The notes below the pieces were generated by a model. That model saw nothing but the letters and a program-made list of their open reading frames with translations, was not told the origin of the DNA and did no database searches. From Acidobacteriota bacterium (GTDB lineage: Bacteria > Acidobacteriota > Vicinamibacteria > Vicinamibacterales > SCN-69-37), in assembly GCA_021824055.1 (NCBI GenBank), contig JAKALV010000003.1, forward strand, positions 1 through 34,278: a stretch of DNA of 34,278 nt, in the 5' to 3' direction. Below are positions 24,454 through 34,278 of this stretch, piece by piece (the first letter of the stretch is position 1; the number at the start of each line of letters is the position of its first letter). The position numbers and the translations under genes are program-made.

Positions 24454-25908
24454 GTGAAGTTCGATTCCGAGTACGTGCGTATCGTTCTCAATGAGAACTT
24501 CGAGGACGCGAAGCGGTTGCTGCTCGACCCGCTGCTGGCGATCGACGAAGCCCATCTGGTGATGCTGGTCGACACGGGGATTGTGTCCAGGTCTGACGGT
24601 CGCGTCCTGCGCGACGCGATCGGCACGGTGGATGTCGAGGCGCTTCGGGCGGTCCGGTACGACGGTACCTACGAAGATCTGTTCTTCTACGTCGAACGTC
24701 TCGTCCGGGAGGCCTGCGATCCCGACATCGCCGGCCGGCTGCACACCGCGCGCAGCCGCAATGACATCGACATGACGATGTACCGGATGCAGCTGCGGGA
24801 GATGGTGCTGACGCTGCACGAGGCGACGCTGGCGTTGCGCGCCTCGTTGATCGGCGTGGCCGAGCGACACCGCGAGACGGTGTATCCCGCACATACGCAC
24901 ACCCAGCCGGCCCAGCCCTCCACCGTGGCGCACTACCTGCTCGCCGCCATCGAAGAATTGGAGCGAGACGGGCAGCGCCTGGCCGCGGCGTTTGTCTCGA
25001 CGAACCGGAACCCGCTTGGCGCCTGCGCCATTACCGGCACGGGATTTCCGATCGACCGCGACCGGACGAGCGTCCTGCTGGGATTCGACGGCCCGACCGG
25101 CAACACGTTTGGCAGCATCGCCACGGTGGACTACCTGCTCGAGAGTGCCGCGGCGGCCGCTGTCACGCTGGTGGGCGTCGGCCGGATGGTGCAGGACCTG
25201 CTGCTGTGGTGCACGATGGAAATGGGCTATCTGCGCCTGGCCGACGGTTTCGTGCAGACGAGCAGCATCATGCCGCAGAAGCGCAATCCCGTGGCGCTTG
25301 AACACGCGCGGGCGCTCTGCTCGAAGGCGTTTGCCCAGTCGACGGCCATCGCCATGTCGGTGCACAACACGCCGTTCGGTGACATCGTCGATACCGAGGA
25401 TGACCTGCAGCCGCTGGTCGCCTCGGCGTTTCGTGACGCCACGCGCGCCGTCTCCCTCGTGGCCGCGGCGATGGAACACGCAGAGTTCAACGTGGCGCTG
25501 ATGCGCCAGCGAGCCGGCCAGCATGGCGTGTCCATTACCGAATTGGCCGACACGCTCGCCCGCGAACACGGTCTGGCCTTCCGTCTGGCGCACGCCATCG
25601 CCGCGAAGATGGTCACGGGCCTCAGGGAGGAGCCGCAGACGCCGGTCTCAAGGCTCCTGCGGGACGCATCGCTCGAGATCGCCGGGCGGGCGATCGAGAT
25701 CGACGAAGCCGCACTCACCGCGCTGCTCAGCCCGGAGCATTTTGTCGCCGTGCGCCGCACGCTCGGCGGACCGGCGCCCGACGTCACCCATGCGGCGTTG
25801 GCCGCCTCCCGTCAGTTGCTGGAGCGGGACCGCGCAGAGGTGGCCGGAGTTTGCGAGAAGCTGGCTGCCGCGGCTCGGAATCGCAAGGCGGCGCTGAGGG
25901 CGCTCTGA
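24454..25908 (+). CDS. argH: Argininosuccinate lyase (divergent ArgH)
   Basis: Fumarase/aspartase-superfamily lyase, expected to split argininosuccinate into arginine and fumarate. The GTG at 24454 is the start, with AGAGGA 7 nt upstream. The 484 residues carry the expected motifs: HTARSRND at 97-104, HTHTQPAQP at 147-155 with the catalytic-base region, and the mobile signature loop SSIMPQKRNP at about 270-279, which holds the catalytic serine. The N-terminus is unlike the common ArgH start (no WGGRF motif), and YEDLFFYVE replaces the usual EDxHxxxE block. It therefore belongs to a divergent ArgH group, and another lyase substrate is possible. It follows a terminator, so it has its own transcript. 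carA and carB lie 3.6 kb downstream. Confidence 0.82.
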   Translation: MKFDSEYVRIVLNENFEDAKRLLLDPLLAIDEAHLVMLVDTGIVSRSDGRVLRDAIGTVDVEALRAVRYDGTYEDLFFYVERLVREACDPDIAGRLHTARSRNDIDMTMYRMQLREMVLTLHEATLALRASLIGVAERHRETVYPAHTHTQPAQPSTVAHYLLAAIEELERDGQRLAAAFVSTNRNPLGACAITGTGFPIDRDRTSVLLGFDGPTGNTFGSIATVDYLLESAAAAAVTLVGVGRMVQDLLLWCTMEMGYLRLADGFVQTSSIMPQKRNPVALEHARALCSKAFAQSTAIAMSVHNTPFGDIVDTEDDLQPLVASAFRDATRAVSLVAAAMEHAEFNVALMRQRAGQHGVSITELADTLAREHGLAFRLAHAIAAKMVTGLREEPQTPVSRLLRDASLEIAGRAIEIDEAALTALLSPEHFVAVRRTLGGPAPDVTHAALAASRQLLERDRAEVAGVCEKLAAAARNRKAALRAL

Positions 25909-25927
25909 TCCGGAATCGACAGGCGCG

Positions 25928-27589
25928 TCAGAGCGTCAGGACGTAGTGCAGGCCCATTTCGAGGGGCAACACGTCCAGCAGCCGGTCGACCACCGCCTGG
26001 CCATACCGATTCATGAAGAACGGCAGATCCACGATCCGCTCCTGCGGTTCGCCCGCCGGAAACGCGAGCGCCTGCGTGCGGGTGAACTGGCGGCGGAGGG
26101 TCTCATCCTTCTTCTTGCTGGCGTGAATGATCTTGTTATGCAGGGTCTTCACCGTGTCCTGCATGCGCTCGCGCGTCGTGTCGGCCGCGCCCGTCAGCGT
26201 CGGGTCCACCTCGGCCACGATGGCCTTGATCGTCTCGATGCGCGCCGAGACTTCGCGGACCAGATCCTCCAGCCCAGGCTCGAGTGTGGGCGGGAGCTGG
26301 CTCTCCAGCAACTTGTTCAGGGCCGTTTCACCTTCGGTATGCAACGATTCGAGCGGCAACGCGGAGCGCTCGAGAAATCGCACGGCCGCTGAATCCAGCA
26401 GCGTGGCGTTGGCGCGCGGATAGAGCAGAGGCGCTTCGACACCGAAGGCGCCATAGATCCCGCCGAGTTGCGCCTGATAGGCGAGCTCACTCGGCCCCGC
26501 CACGTAACAGACCGTGGGGAAGAGGCGATCCTGAACAACAGGGCGGAGCAGCACATTCGGGCTGAACCGCTCCGGATGCTCGAGGGCTTCGGCGCGCAGG
26601 GCGTCTGCCTCATGGACCGTGTCGCCGATGGTGTATCCACCGCCGGAGCGGCGCTTGATGGCCTGCCGGCCGCCACCGCCGAGGTAGAACAAGGCGACGC
26701 TGTCCTCGGACGGTTCCACCTGCGGCGTGTGGCCAAGACGTCGCATGGCCTCACCGGTCTCCTTGGCCAAAGCCGCCGTGTGACAGGGCACCTCCAGTTC
26801 GCGCCGGAACAGATCGGCGACGAGCGGTTTGGCGGCCGGATCCGAGGCTTCGAACACGACCAGTCCGTGCCGTCCGAGCAGGTCGTCAATCCACGCGGCG
26901 AACGCGTCGCCCATGCGCCGGCCGGGTTTGTAGTGCTGCCGCAACCGGGTGATGAGGTCGTCCGTGAATTCGGTCTTTGCGAGGTTCGCCTCGAGCTCGC
27001 CGATCGCGTCATCGATGCCGGCATCGAAGGTCAGGGAGGAGACCGGCCGCTCGCCGGCCCCGTCGAGATGGCCGAGCGTCACGCTGCGAAGGTGCAAGTC
27101 GGCATCGAGCACGTGCGCCGTGCGCACCTCGTCCCAGTCGTGGTCTTCGGACTCGACCCAGAACACGGGAATAGCCGCGACGCCGTGCCGGGCCGAGACC
27201 TTTCTGGCCAGCTGGATGGCCGTAATGGCCTTCAGGAGCGTGTAGAGCGGCCCGCCGAAGAGCCCGGCCTGCTGGCCGGTCACGACGGCGACCGTGGACG
27301 GGTCGGCCAGCCGTCCGGCCACGGCTCGGGCATGCGCGTGCGCACTCCGCCGCTCCAGCTGTCCCGACACGATTCTGGCGATGGCGGTGCGGTCGCGCGT
27401 GCTCTTCTGTACCCGCGCAATCGTGTGTTTCCATGCGGCCGGATCGGCGGGATTTCCGGCGAACAGCGGCGCCACGCTCGCGAAATCCGACGAGTACGCG
27501 CTCACGAGCGGGCGAATCCACGAGAAACGACGGACGTCGAGCGACTGCCGGACGTCGCCGGTCGCCATGGAAGCGGCAGCGGGTTGCAT
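25928..27589 (-). CDS. bshC: BshC-type cysteine-adding enzyme of bacillithiol biosynthesis
   Basis: Matches the family that attaches cysteine to glucosaminyl-malate, the last step of bacillithiol synthesis. Length is 553 residues from the ATG at 27589; an ATG at 27568 is an alternative. Recognisable family blocks are VTGQQAGLFGGPLYTLLKAI (near 103), PVFWVESEDHDWDEV (near 142), PNVLLRPVVQDRLFPTVCYV followed by GPSELAYQAQLG (near 345-375), and a long C-terminal helix (about 420-490) before the closing FFMNRYGQAVVDRLLDVLPL. bshA and bshB are not in the window. It is divergent from the pseudokinase gene; only 54 nt separate the starts, so the promoters must overlap. Confidence 0.92.
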   Translation of the reverse strand: MQPAAASMATGDVRQSLDVRRFSWIRPLVSAYSSDFASVAPLFAGNPADPAAWKHTIARVQKSTRDRTAIARIVSGQLERRSAHAHARAVAGRLADPSTVAVVTGQQAGLFGGPLYTLLKAITAIQLARKVSARHGVAAIPVFWVESEDHDWDEVRTAHVLDADLHLRSVTLGHLDGAGERPVSSLTFDAGIDDAIGELEANLAKTEFTDDLITRLRQHYKPGRRMGDAFAAWIDDLLGRHGLVVFEASDPAAKPLVADLFRRELEVPCHTAALAKETGEAMRRLGHTPQVEPSEDSVALFYLGGGGRQAIKRRSGGGYTIGDTVHEADALRAEALEHPERFSPNVLLRPVVQDRLFPTVCYVAGPSELAYQAQLGGIYGAFGVEAPLLYPRANATLLDSAAVRFLERSALPLESLHTEGETALNKLLESQLPPTLEPGLEDLVREVSARIETIKAIVAEVDPTLTGAADTTRERMQDTVKTLHNKIIHASKKKDETLRRQFTRTQALAFPAGEPQERIVDLPFFMNRYGQAVVDRLLDVLPLEMGLHYVLTL

Positions 27590-27643
27590 CAAGCGAATCT
27601 ACTACAGTCGTCGGCGTGTTACTATTCTTTGGATCGCCAAGGA

Positions 27644-29542
27644 GTGTCCGCACTGCCCTTCGACGAGTCCAACACCTTCACTCCTCCGTCCGCATTTGGA
27701 CCCTATCGGGTCCTTCATCAAATTGGCAGCGGCGTTCTGGGGCCCGTCTTCCGGACCTACGATCCCCATGCCGACCGGCTGGTTGCCGTCAAGGCGTTCC
27801 GCCTCGATTTGTTGCCGGAGGACGTGGCGCACCTTGCGGATGAGCTCCGTAAGCTGGTCGGCACGGCCGGGTATCTCGCCGCCGGTCTTGAAGGGACCAC
27901 GGCGTACCTGGCGATGGACTACCACGCCGCCGAAACACTCGACGTCGCCCTGCGTCATCTCGCGCCCGCGCCGATCGAGACCGCGCTGCCGATCCTCCGA
28001 GCGATGGCCGAGGCCGTCGACGCCGCCTGGGCCGCCGGCGCCGCGTTCGGACATGGAGCCCTGCACCCTCGGGACGTCTTCGTGACGCCCGGTACGGGCG
28101 AACTGCACATCACCGGCTTTGGCATCGCGCCCGCGCTCGAAGCCATCGGCGCGCGCCCCCCGCTGCGCCGCCCGTACACGTCACCGGAACGCGCGGCGGG
28201 CGCCCCGTGGGACATCCGGGCGGACGTGTATGCCCTCGGCGCGATAGCGCATGAGTTGCTCACAGGACGCCGGCCGGCAGGGCCCGGAGAACAGGACGGC
28301 TCGCTGCCGGCTGCCATGGCCCCGGAGCTTCGCGTCCGGATCAGGCGCGTGTTGTCGACAGCATTGGCCGAGTCGCCCGCGGCTCGCTTCGCGTCCGGCC
28401 GCGAGTTCATCGGTGCCCTCGAGGATCCGTCGGCGTTCTCCGAAACAGCCGTCACCCCAACTTCAATCACGGGATTCCCCCCGGCCGCAGACGCACCGGC
28501 GCCCGCGGGTGAGCCGGTTGGCGTCGAGGGCGAAGCGGGTTCCGCTGAACCCCCCGCGCTAGTGCCGGCGCCTCCGCCCCGTCGCCCGCGCGCCCGCGTC
28601 GCAACGCCGGCGCAGCGATCCGTTGCGCGCGCGACGTCACGTGGGAAGGGGCCCGGCGCCGGCGAGGCCCCGCTTCCGGCCGGCGACGCGCCGATCGACA
28701 GCGGCGACATCCTGCTCCGGCCGGAGGTCGGGCCAGATGAAGAAGATGTGCTGCGGACCGCGTCGGACGCGCCGCTGCGGGGTGCGGCCGCGCCTGGGGC
28801 GCTGTCCTTGCCGCCGCCGTTTCCCTGGGTCGCAATGGCGGCGGCGGTGTTGGCCACAGGGATCATCTGCGGAGTTGGTGGTTACCAGTTGGGCATGCAG
28901 CGCGCGGTCACGCTGGTGCCGCCGCCCACCGCGTCTGCGACGTCGACGCAGCCGCCGGCGGCCGTGGGATCGCTGCCGACGTCGCCTCACGACACCGAAG
29001 TGGCAGTGGGTGGCACGGCGGCGGCCGGCGAACCCACGTCGGGAACTCCGGTGCCCGACGCGAAGCCTCCGGCGCTGCCCGGACAGGTCGTGGTACGCAG
29101 TACGCCGGCGGGCGCCGCGGTCAGCATCGACGGCAAGTCCGTCGGCCACACGCCGCTGACCGCCCGTGATCTTGCGCTCGGCACACATCGCGTTGTGCTG
29201 TCGCGTGCGGGATTCGCCAGCGAGGCGCGTCGCGTGGCGTTGACTCGCCGGGCGCCATCGTCGACGATCACTGTCACGCTGAAAGCCCAACGAGCGGCGC
29301 GCGGTGAGACGGCGCCCAAGGCGGCGACGACGGGGGCGATCGCGGTGGACTCGCGTCCGCGAGGCGCACGGGTCACCATTGACGGTCGCGCTGTTGGCGT
29401 GACGCCGCTCAGTGCGCCCGGGCTCGCGCCCGGCGCGCATCGAGTACGTGTGGAGCTTGCGGGCTACAAGCCGGTGGCGACGGCCGTGACCGTGAAGGCC
29501 GGAGAGACGGCGCGCATTGCCGTGACATTGGAACAACGATGA
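27644..29542 (+). CDS. Membrane pseudokinase with two PEGA domains, coupled to carA
   Basis: 632 residues from a GTG at 27644; CTG at 27653, better spaced from AAGGAG (27639-27644), or TTG at 27629 are alternatives. The N-terminal part (20-265) is a Hanks-type kinase fold: glycine loop IGSGVLGPV, lysine K50 in VAVKAF, TSPE in place of APE, and a [15 protein letters not shown] helix. Both catalytic aspartates are missing: the HRDLKPxN loop reads H137-G-A-L-H-P-R-D144, so Ala139 replaces the base, and DFG reads G158-F-G. A Pro/Ala-rich linker leads to one transmembrane helix (393-418), then two extracytoplasmic PEGA domains (480-547 and 563-631), whose family motif reads PAGA and PRGA. It is probably a signalling scaffold or sensor with no phosphotransfer. 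The stop overlaps the carA start (ATGA), so it is translationally coupled to carA. Confidence 0.85.
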   Translation: MSALPFDESNTFTPPSAFGPYRVLHQIGSGVLGPVFRTYDPHADRLVAVKAFRLDLLPEDVAHLADELRKLVGTAGYLAAGLEGTTAYLAMDYHAAETLDVALRHLAPAPIETALPILRAMAEAVDAAWAAGAAFGHGALHPRDVFVTPGTGELHITGFGIAPALEAIGARPPLRRPYTSPERAAGAPWDIRADVYALGAIAHELLTGRRPAGPGEQDGSLPAAMAPELRVRIRRVLSTALAESPAARFASGREFIGALEDPSAFSETAVTPTSITGFPPAADAPAPAGEPVGVEGEAGSAEPPALVPAPPPRRPRARVATPAQRSVARATSRGKGPGAGEAPLPAGDAPIDSGDILLRPEVGPDEEDVLRTASDAPLRGAAAPGALSLPPPFPWVAMAAAVLATGIICGVGGYQLGMQRAVTLVPPPTASATSTQPPAAVGSLPTSPHDTEVAVGGTAAAGEPTSGTPVPDAKPPALPGQVVVRSTPAGAAVSIDGKSVGHTPLTARDLALGTHRVVLSRAGFASEARRVALTRRAPSSTITVTLKAQRAARGETAPKAATTGAIAVDSRPRGARVTIDGRAVGVTPLSAPGLAPGAHRVRVELAGYKPVATAVTVKAGETARIAVTLEQR

Positions 29543-30666
29543 TGGAAGCCATTCTGGCGCTGGAGAACGGACAGATATTCCGCGGCAAGGCCGCGGGCGC
29601 CGCCGGTGAGACGGGCGGCGAGGTGGTGTTCAACACCGCCATGACCGGGTATCAGGAAGTGCTGACCGACCCGTCGTACTCGGGGCAGATTGTCACGATG
29701 ACGTCGGCGGAAATCGGCAACTACGGCGTGGCCCGTGAGGATCAGGAATCGCGCGGGCTGCACGTGGCCGGTTTCATCGTGCGCGATGCGTCGCCGATGG
29801 CGAGCAACTGGCGCGCCGACGGCACGCTTCGCGACTACCTGACGTCCCACAACGTCGTCGCGATCTCGGATATCGACACGCGGGCCCTCACGCGCGTCCT
29901 GCGCTCGAGCGGCGTCATGCGCGGCGTGATGGCGACCGGATCACCCGATCCCGAGACGCTGGTCGCGCGCGCGCGCGCGCTGCCGCAGATGGAAGGCAGC
30001 GACCTGGTCACGGGCGTGACCTGCGGCGAGGCCTTCGACTGGATGCCGCCCGCCGACGATCCCGACTACGTCGTGGCGCCCTCGCGGAAGGCCGCGCGCG
30101 TGCTGCGCGTGGCCGCGTACGACTACGGCATGAAATGGAACATCCTGCGCCGGTTCACCGCGCACGGTTGCGCCGTGCGTGTGTATCCCGCGGGAACGCC
30201 GGCGGCCGATGTTCTGGCGACGCAACCGGACGGCGTGTTTCTGAGCAATGGCCCTGGCGATCCGGCGGTGCTCGACTACGCCATCGCGAATGCGAAGGTG
30301 CTGATTGCCTCGGGCGTGCCGGTCTTCGGGATCTGCCTGGGCCACCAGCTCCTCAGCCTGGCCATGGGGGCCTCCACGTTCAAGCTGAAATTCGGCCACC
30401 GCGGCGCCAATCACCCCGTGAAGGAGCTGCGGACCGGCAAGATCGAGATCACGTCGCAGAATCATGGATTCGCGGTGGATCCCGACTCGCTGCCGTCGCA
30501 CGTGCAGGTGACGCATCTGAATCTGTACGACGGCACGATTGAAGGCGTGCGTCACGCGCGCCAGCCGGTGTTCTGCGTGCAATACCACCCCGAGGCGGCG
30601 CCGGGTCCGCACGACGCCGATTATCTGTTCAGCCAGTTTCTCGGGGAGATGGAACATCGTGCCTAA
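29539..30666 (+). CDS. carA: Carbamoyl-phosphate synthase small (glutaminase) subunit
   Basis: Hydrolyses glutamine and passes ammonia to CarB for carbamoyl phosphate, the precursor of arginine and pyrimidines. It has 375 residues. The N-terminal domain has the typical [14 protein letters not shown] and [17 protein letters not shown] segments. The class I glutamine amidotransferase domain carries the triad C266 in FGICLGHQ, H350 and E352 in [11 protein letters not shown], plus SNGPGDP. The start ATG (29539) lies in an ATGATGG context that overlaps the pseudokinase stop; the second ATG at 29542 could also be used. A 17-nt alternating CG run lies at 29964-29980. It overlaps carB by 8 nt. Confidence 0.97.
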   Translation: MMEAILALENGQIFRGKAAGAAGETGGEVVFNTAMTGYQEVLTDPSYSGQIVTMTSAEIGNYGVAREDQESRGLHVAGFIVRDASPMASNWRADGTLRDYLTSHNVVAISDIDTRALTRVLRSSGVMRGVMATGSPDPETLVARARALPQMEGSDLVTGVTCGEAFDWMPPADDPDYVVAPSRKAARVLRVAAYDYGMKWNILRRFTAHGCAVRVYPAGTPAADVLATQPDGVFLSNGPGDPAVLDYAIANAKVLIASGVPVFGICLGHQLLSLAMGASTFKLKFGHRGANHPVKELRTGKIEITSQNHGFAVDPDSLPSHVQVTHLNLYDGTIEGVRHARQPVFCVQYHPEAAPGPHDADYLFSQFLGEMEHRA

Positions 30667-33600
30667 GCGCACCGACTTGAAACGCATCCTGGTGCTGGGG
30701 TCCGGTCCGATCGTCATCGGCCAGGCGTGTGAGTTCGACTACTCGGGCACGCAGGCCTGCAAAGCGCTGCGGGCCGAAGGCCTCGAAGTCATTCTCGTCA
30801 ACAGCAATCCGGCCACGATCATGACCGATCCGGAATTCGCGGATCGCACGTACGTCGAACCGTTGACCGTGGATGTGGTGGAGAAGATCATCGCCAAGGA
30901 ACGGCCCGATGCGGTGCTGCCCACCGTCGGCGGCCAGACCGCGCTGAATCTCGCGGTCGAGCTCGCCGAACGGGGCGTGCTCGCGAAGTACGGGGTCGAG
31001 CTGATCGGCGCGTCCATCGAGGCGATTCAGGTCGCGGAAGACCGCCAGAAGTTCAAGGACGCCATGCGCGACATCGGCGTCGACGTCCCGAAGAGCTACG
31101 TCGTACGGTCGATGGACGACGCCGTGATCGCGGCCGAGGAGATCGGATTTCCGATCATCATCAGGCCGTCCTTCACGATGGGCGGCGTCGGCGGCGGGAT
31201 TGCGTACAACGTCGAGGAATTCCGCGAGATCGCCGGGCGTGGGCTCAGCATGAGTCCCGTCCACGAGATTCTGGTCGAGCAGTCGGTGATTGGGTGGAAG
31301 GAATTCGAGCTCGAAGTGATGCGCGATTGCGCGGACAACTTCGTGGTGATCTGTTCGATCGAGAATATCGATCCGATGGGCGTGCACACCGGGGACTCGA
31401 TCACGATCGCGCCGGCGCTGACCCTGACCGATCGCGAGTACCAGCGGATGCGCGACGCCGCGCGCAAGATCATCCGGCGTGTGGGCGTGGAAACCGGCGG
31501 GTCGAATATCCAGTTCGCGGTCAATCCGGCCAACGGCCAGATGATCGCGATCGAAATGAACCCCCGCGTGTCGCGGTCGTCCGCGCTGGCGTCGAAGGCC
31601 ACGGGTTTTCCGATCGCGAAGATCGCGGCGAAGCTCGCGCTCGGCTACACGCTGGACGAGATTCCGAATGACATCACGCGGCTGACACCGGCCTCGTTCG
31701 AGCCCACGATCGATTACATCGTCACCAAGGTGCCGCGGTGGGCGTTCGAGAAGTTTCCGCAGGCGGATCGCACGCTGACGACGCAGATGAAGTCGGTGGG
31801 CGAGGCGATGGCGATCGGGCGCACGTTCAAAGAGTCGTTTCTCAAAGCCTTTCGGTCGCTCGAACTCGGGTCGAGCGGGCGCCTGTTCGGGCAGACGCGG
31901 CCGGGCGGCCCGTTCGCCGATGAAGACGACGCGGCGCTCCAGCGCGCGATCAGCGTGCCGACCGACCGGCGCATGTTCGCGGTGTTCCGCGCGCTTGAGC
32001 GCGGCTGGAGCCTCGATGAACTCCATCGGCTCACCAAGATCGATCCGTGGTTCCTGACGCAGTTTGAAGAGGTCATGGCCATGGCCCGATCGGCGGCGGC
32101 CGAGGGCGCCGAGGCTCTGTCGGCCGAACGCCTGCGCGATCTGAAGCGCGCGGGTTTTGGCGACGCCGATCTGGCCGTCATTCTCGGGGTCGGCGAAGGC
32201 GAGATCCGCGCAGAGCGGCTCGCGGCCGGGCTGGCGGCGTCCTACAAGCGGATCGACACGTGTGCCGCCGAGTTCGAGTCGTTCACGCCGTACATGTATG
32301 GCAGCTACGAACGCGAGTGCGAGGCGAATCCGACGCCGAAGCGGAAGGTCGTGATTCTCGGCAGCGGTCCGAACCGCATCGGCCAGGGCATCGAGTTTGA
32401 CTATTGCTGCTGTCATGCGGCGTTTGCCCTGCAGGCCGAGGGGTACGAGACGATCATGGTGAACTGCAACCCTGAAACCGTCTCCACCGACTACGACACC
32501 GTCGACCGCCTGTACTTCGAGCCGCTGACCTTCGAGGACGTGACCGCGATCATCGATCGCGAGAAGTCCGCCGGCGCGGACGTGTCGTGCGTCGTCCAGT
32601 ACGGCGGACAGACGCCGCTCAAGCTGTCGCTGAGCCTGCACGCGGCCGGCGTGAAAATCATCGGCACGTCGCCGGATTCCATTGATTTGGCGGAAGATCG
32701 TGAGCGGTTCTCGAAGCTGTTGTCGGAGCTCGACATCCCGCAGGCCTCGAGCGGCATCGCGCGATCACCGGAGGAGGCGCGTGAGGTCGCGACGTCGATC
32801 GGGTTTCCAGTGGTCGTGCGTCCGTCGTATGTGCTCGGTGGACGCGCCATGGCGATCGTGTACGACATGGGCACGCTCGAACGCTACATGCGCTTCGCGG
32901 TCAACGCGGCGCCGGAACATCCGATCCTGATCGACAAGTTCCTCGAGGATGCGTTCGAGATCGACGTGGATTGCGTGGCCGACGGCACCGGCGCGGTGAT
33001 GATCGGCGGCATCATGGAGCACATCGAGCAGGCCGGCATCCACTCCGGCGACAGCTCGTGCGTCGTGCCCCCTGTGCAGCTCCCGGAGCGCCACGTGGCG
33101 ACCATCCGCGAGTACACGCGGCGCATCGCGCGCGCCATCAACGTGATCGGCCTCATGAACACGCAGTTCGCCGTGAAGGACGACGTCGTGTACGTGCTCG
33201 AGGTGAATCCGCGCGCGTCGCGCACGGTACCGTATTTGTCGAAGGCCACCGGCGTGCCGCTGGCCAAGGTCGCCGCGCAGGTCATGGTGGGGCGCACGCT
33301 CGCCGACCTCGGGCTTACCGAGGACCTCACCGTGTCGGGACATTTCGTCAAGACGCCCGTGTTTCCCTTCGTGCGCTTCCCGGGCGTGGACACGCTGCTC
33401 GGCCCGGAGATGAAATCGACGGGCGAAGTCATGGGCGGAGCCGAGTCGTTCGGCGCGGCGTTCGCCAAGGCGCAGCTCGGCGCGGGGAACCGTCTGCCGC
33501 TCTCCGGCACCGCGTTCATCAGCGTGAACAACAACGACAAGCACAACGTCGTGCCCATCGCGCGCGATCTGGCGGCCCTGGGATTCAAGCTGATTGCCAC

Positions 33601-33916
33601 GCGCGGCACGGCGGCGTACCTGCGCGCGCACGGCCTCGAGGTCGACATCGTCTACAAGATCAACGAGGGCCGGCCGCACATCGGCGACGAAATCCTGAAC
33701 AAGCGCGTGGCGCTCGTCATCAACACGCCGCTCGGCCGCGAGTCCTTCTTTGACGACCGCACCGTGCGGCGCGTGGCCATGCTGAATGGCGTTCCGGCGG
33801 TGACCACGCTCACCGGCGCCGCCGCCACGGTCAGCGCGATTGCCGCATTGCGTGCGGAAGGACTGACCGTGAAATCCCTGCAGGAATATCACGCGGTCGG
33901 GCAAGGTATCCGCTAA
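30659..33916 (+). CDS. carB: Carbamoyl-phosphate synthase large subunit
   Basis: Makes carbamoyl phosphate from bicarbonate, ammonia and two ATP. It has 1085 residues from a GTG at 30659 ([21 protein letters not shown]), the normal length. GGGGAG lies 10 nt upstream, inside carA. Two homologous ATP-grasp halves are visible: the first with [33 protein letters not shown] and [21 protein letters not shown]; the second with [33 protein letters not shown] and [20 protein letters not shown]. The oligomerisation domain lies between them (about 400-555), and the C-terminal MGS-like allosteric domain (about 940-1085) has [16 protein letters not shown] and [10 protein letters not shown] longer frame from 30539 is only an extension into carA. 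Confidence 0.98.
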   Translation: MPKRTDLKRILVLGSGPIVIGQACEFDYSGTQACKALRAEGLEVILVNSNPATIMTDPEFADRTYVEPLTVDVVEKIIAKERPDAVLPTVGGQTALNLAVELAERGVLAKYGVELIGASIEAIQVAEDRQKFKDAMRDIGVDVPKSYVVRSMDDAVIAAEEIGFPIIIRPSFTMGGVGGGIAYNVEEFREIAGRGLSMSPVHEILVEQSVIGWKEFELEVMRDCADNFVVICSIENIDPMGVHTGDSITIAPALTLTDREYQRMRDAARKIIRRVGVETGGSNIQFAVNPANGQMIAIEMNPRVSRSSALASKATGFPIAKIAAKLALGYTLDEIPNDITRLTPASFEPTIDYIVTKVPRWAFEKFPQADRTLTTQMKSVGEAMAIGRTFKESFLKAFRSLELGSSGRLFGQTRPGGPFADEDDAALQRAISVPTDRRMFAVFRALERGWSLDELHRLTKIDPWFLTQFEEVMAMARSAAAEGAEALSAERLRDLKRAGFGDADLAVILGVGEGEIRAERLAAGLAASYKRIDTCAAEFESFTPYMYGSYERECEANPTPKRKVVILGSGPNRIGQGIEFDYCCCHAAFALQAEGYETIMVNCNPETVSTDYDTVDRLYFEPLTFEDVTAIIDREKSAGADVSCVVQYGGQTPLKLSLSLHAAGVKIIGTSPDSIDLAEDRERFSKLLSELDIPQASSGIARSPEEAREVATSIGFPVVVRPSYVLGGRAMAIVYDMGTLERYMRFAVNAAPEHPILIDKFLEDAFEIDVDCVADGTGAVMIGGIMEHIEQAGIHSGDSSCVVPPVQLPERHVATIREYTRRIARAINVIGLMNTQFAVKDDVVYVLEVNPRASRTVPYLSKATGVPLAKVAAQVMVGRTLADLGLTEDLTVSGHFVKTPVFPFVRFPGVDTLLGPEMKSTGEVMGGAESFGAAFAKAQLGAGNRLPLSGTAFISVNNNDKHNVVPIARDLAALGFKLIATRGTAAYLRAHGLEVDIVYKINEGRPHIGDEILNKRVALVINTPLGRESFFDDRTVRRVAMLNGVPAVTTLTGAAATVSAIAALRAEGLTVKSLQEYHAVGQGIR

Positions 33917-34278
33917 GCCTCAGGTTTCCCTGCCACCAGGCATCGTCCGCAGCGGTCGCCGGTCCCATCGTGTGATCGCCCATGCGAAGCGCGTGGGCCG
34001 CGTTGAGAGTGGCCATCTTGATGGCCGCGGCCGGAGGAATGCCGGCCAGCACGAGCGCGTGCAGCCCGCGGTGCACGCCGAACCCGGAGAGGTATTCACC
34101 CCAGTTCGGGTGATCGGTGCCGACGGTGATCAGCCGCGCGCCGCTCCGGTCGTAGAAGCGCTTCACTTCCTTCATCGTGGAGCGCATCTTTGCCGTCAGC
34201 GTTCGACCCGGCCTGACGGGACGACGAGTGCGGCCGAGGCGCGCACGGAGGATAATGGGTCCGAGGTGTTGCCATGCG
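33831..34278 (-). CDS. Amidohydrolase-family fragment, C-terminally truncated, 5' end outside window
   Basis: The frame is open to the right window edge. The part from about 34200 down to 33985 is clearly amidohydrolase: a segment with [19 protein letters not shown], where the Asp of GTDHP is the usual last metal ligand, then [20 protein letters not shown] and [15 protein letters not shown]. In intact amidohydrolases this helix is followed by a GxIxxGKxADLVxL strand and about 70 more residues. Here none of that is seen. The frame drifts through about 50 unrelated residues and ends at a TGA inside the 3' end of carB on the other strand. Neither other frame restores the domain. It is probably a decaying gene, although the upstream part cannot be judged. 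Confidence 0.6.
   Translation of the reverse strand, partial: AWQHLGPIILRARLGRTRRPVRPGRTLTAKMRSTMKEVKRFYDRSGARLITVGTDHPNWGEYLSGFGVHRGLHALVLAGIPPAAAIKMATLNAAHALRMGDHTMGPATAADDAWWQGNLRLSGYLARPRDIPAGISRSVLPHAMRQSR

Noticed and set aside
26468-27643. N-terminal extension of the pseudokinase frame
   Set aside because: It is antisense to bshC and has no kinase or other domain; translation more likely begins near 27644.
30629-32641. 670-codon frame opposite carB
   Set aside because: Antisense shadow of a highly conserved gene.

Overview
The window is high-GC bacterial chromosome. It most resembles an Acidobacteriota genome of the Vicinamibacteria (subdivision 6) type. This is inferred from the mix of genes: secreted M14 and M28 peptidases, an Oar-like TonB-dependent receptor with an N-terminal carboxypeptidase-regulatory domain (so an outer membrane is present), Ser/Thr kinase-like proteins with zinc-ribbon or PEGA modules, a BshC-type bacillithiol enzyme, a four-helix-bundle (S23/IVP-like) gene, and many heptanucleotide and palindromic intergenic repeats. 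No rRNA, tRNA, CRISPR array, IS transposase or phage gene was seen.

Layout. 1-4292: two overlapping secreted peptidase genes (M14, 5' end outside the window; M28). 4340-5582: a type IV pilin-like gene, a short secreted remnant and a half-size EamA-like membrane protein. 5588-12330 (minus strand): alaS, a branched palindromic repeat, recX, pilT, ilvE and an active-type Ser/Thr kinase. 12393-13109 (plus): rsmE. 13109-13355: a MITE-like element with terminal inverted repeats. 13361-16864 (minus): the heat-shock cluster hrcA-grpE-dnaJ-prmA, preceded by a variant CIRCE operator. 16906-17644: a four-helix-bundle protein gene between two inverted heptanucleotide arrays. 17645-19990 (minus): a class A penicillin-binding protein. 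20090-24354 (plus): a ROK-family regulator and an Oar-like TonB-dependent receptor, ending in a clear intrinsic terminator. 24454-25908 (plus): argH-like lyase. 25928-27589 (minus): bshC. 27644-33916 (plus): a pseudokinase-PEGA membrane protein whose stop overlaps the start of carA, followed by overlapping carB. 33831-34278 (minus): the end of a truncated amidohydrolase that continues past the window.

How the genes work together. The hrcA cluster is a chaperone operon (repressor, nucleotide exchange factor, J-protein, L11 methyltransferase) without dnaK. rsmE, which in Firmicutes usually follows prmA in the same direction, is present here but inverted, with the MITE-like element filling the gap. 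carA, carB and argH all belong to arginine/pyrimidine metabolism. The most unusual arrangement is the pseudokinase: it has lost both catalytic aspartates, carries one transmembrane segment and two PEGA domains, and is coupled by an ATGA overlap to carbamoyl-phosphate synthase. The ROK regulator lies just upstream of, and may control, the TonB-dependent receptor.

All functional calls come from reading motifs and domain order by eye. No database search was run.
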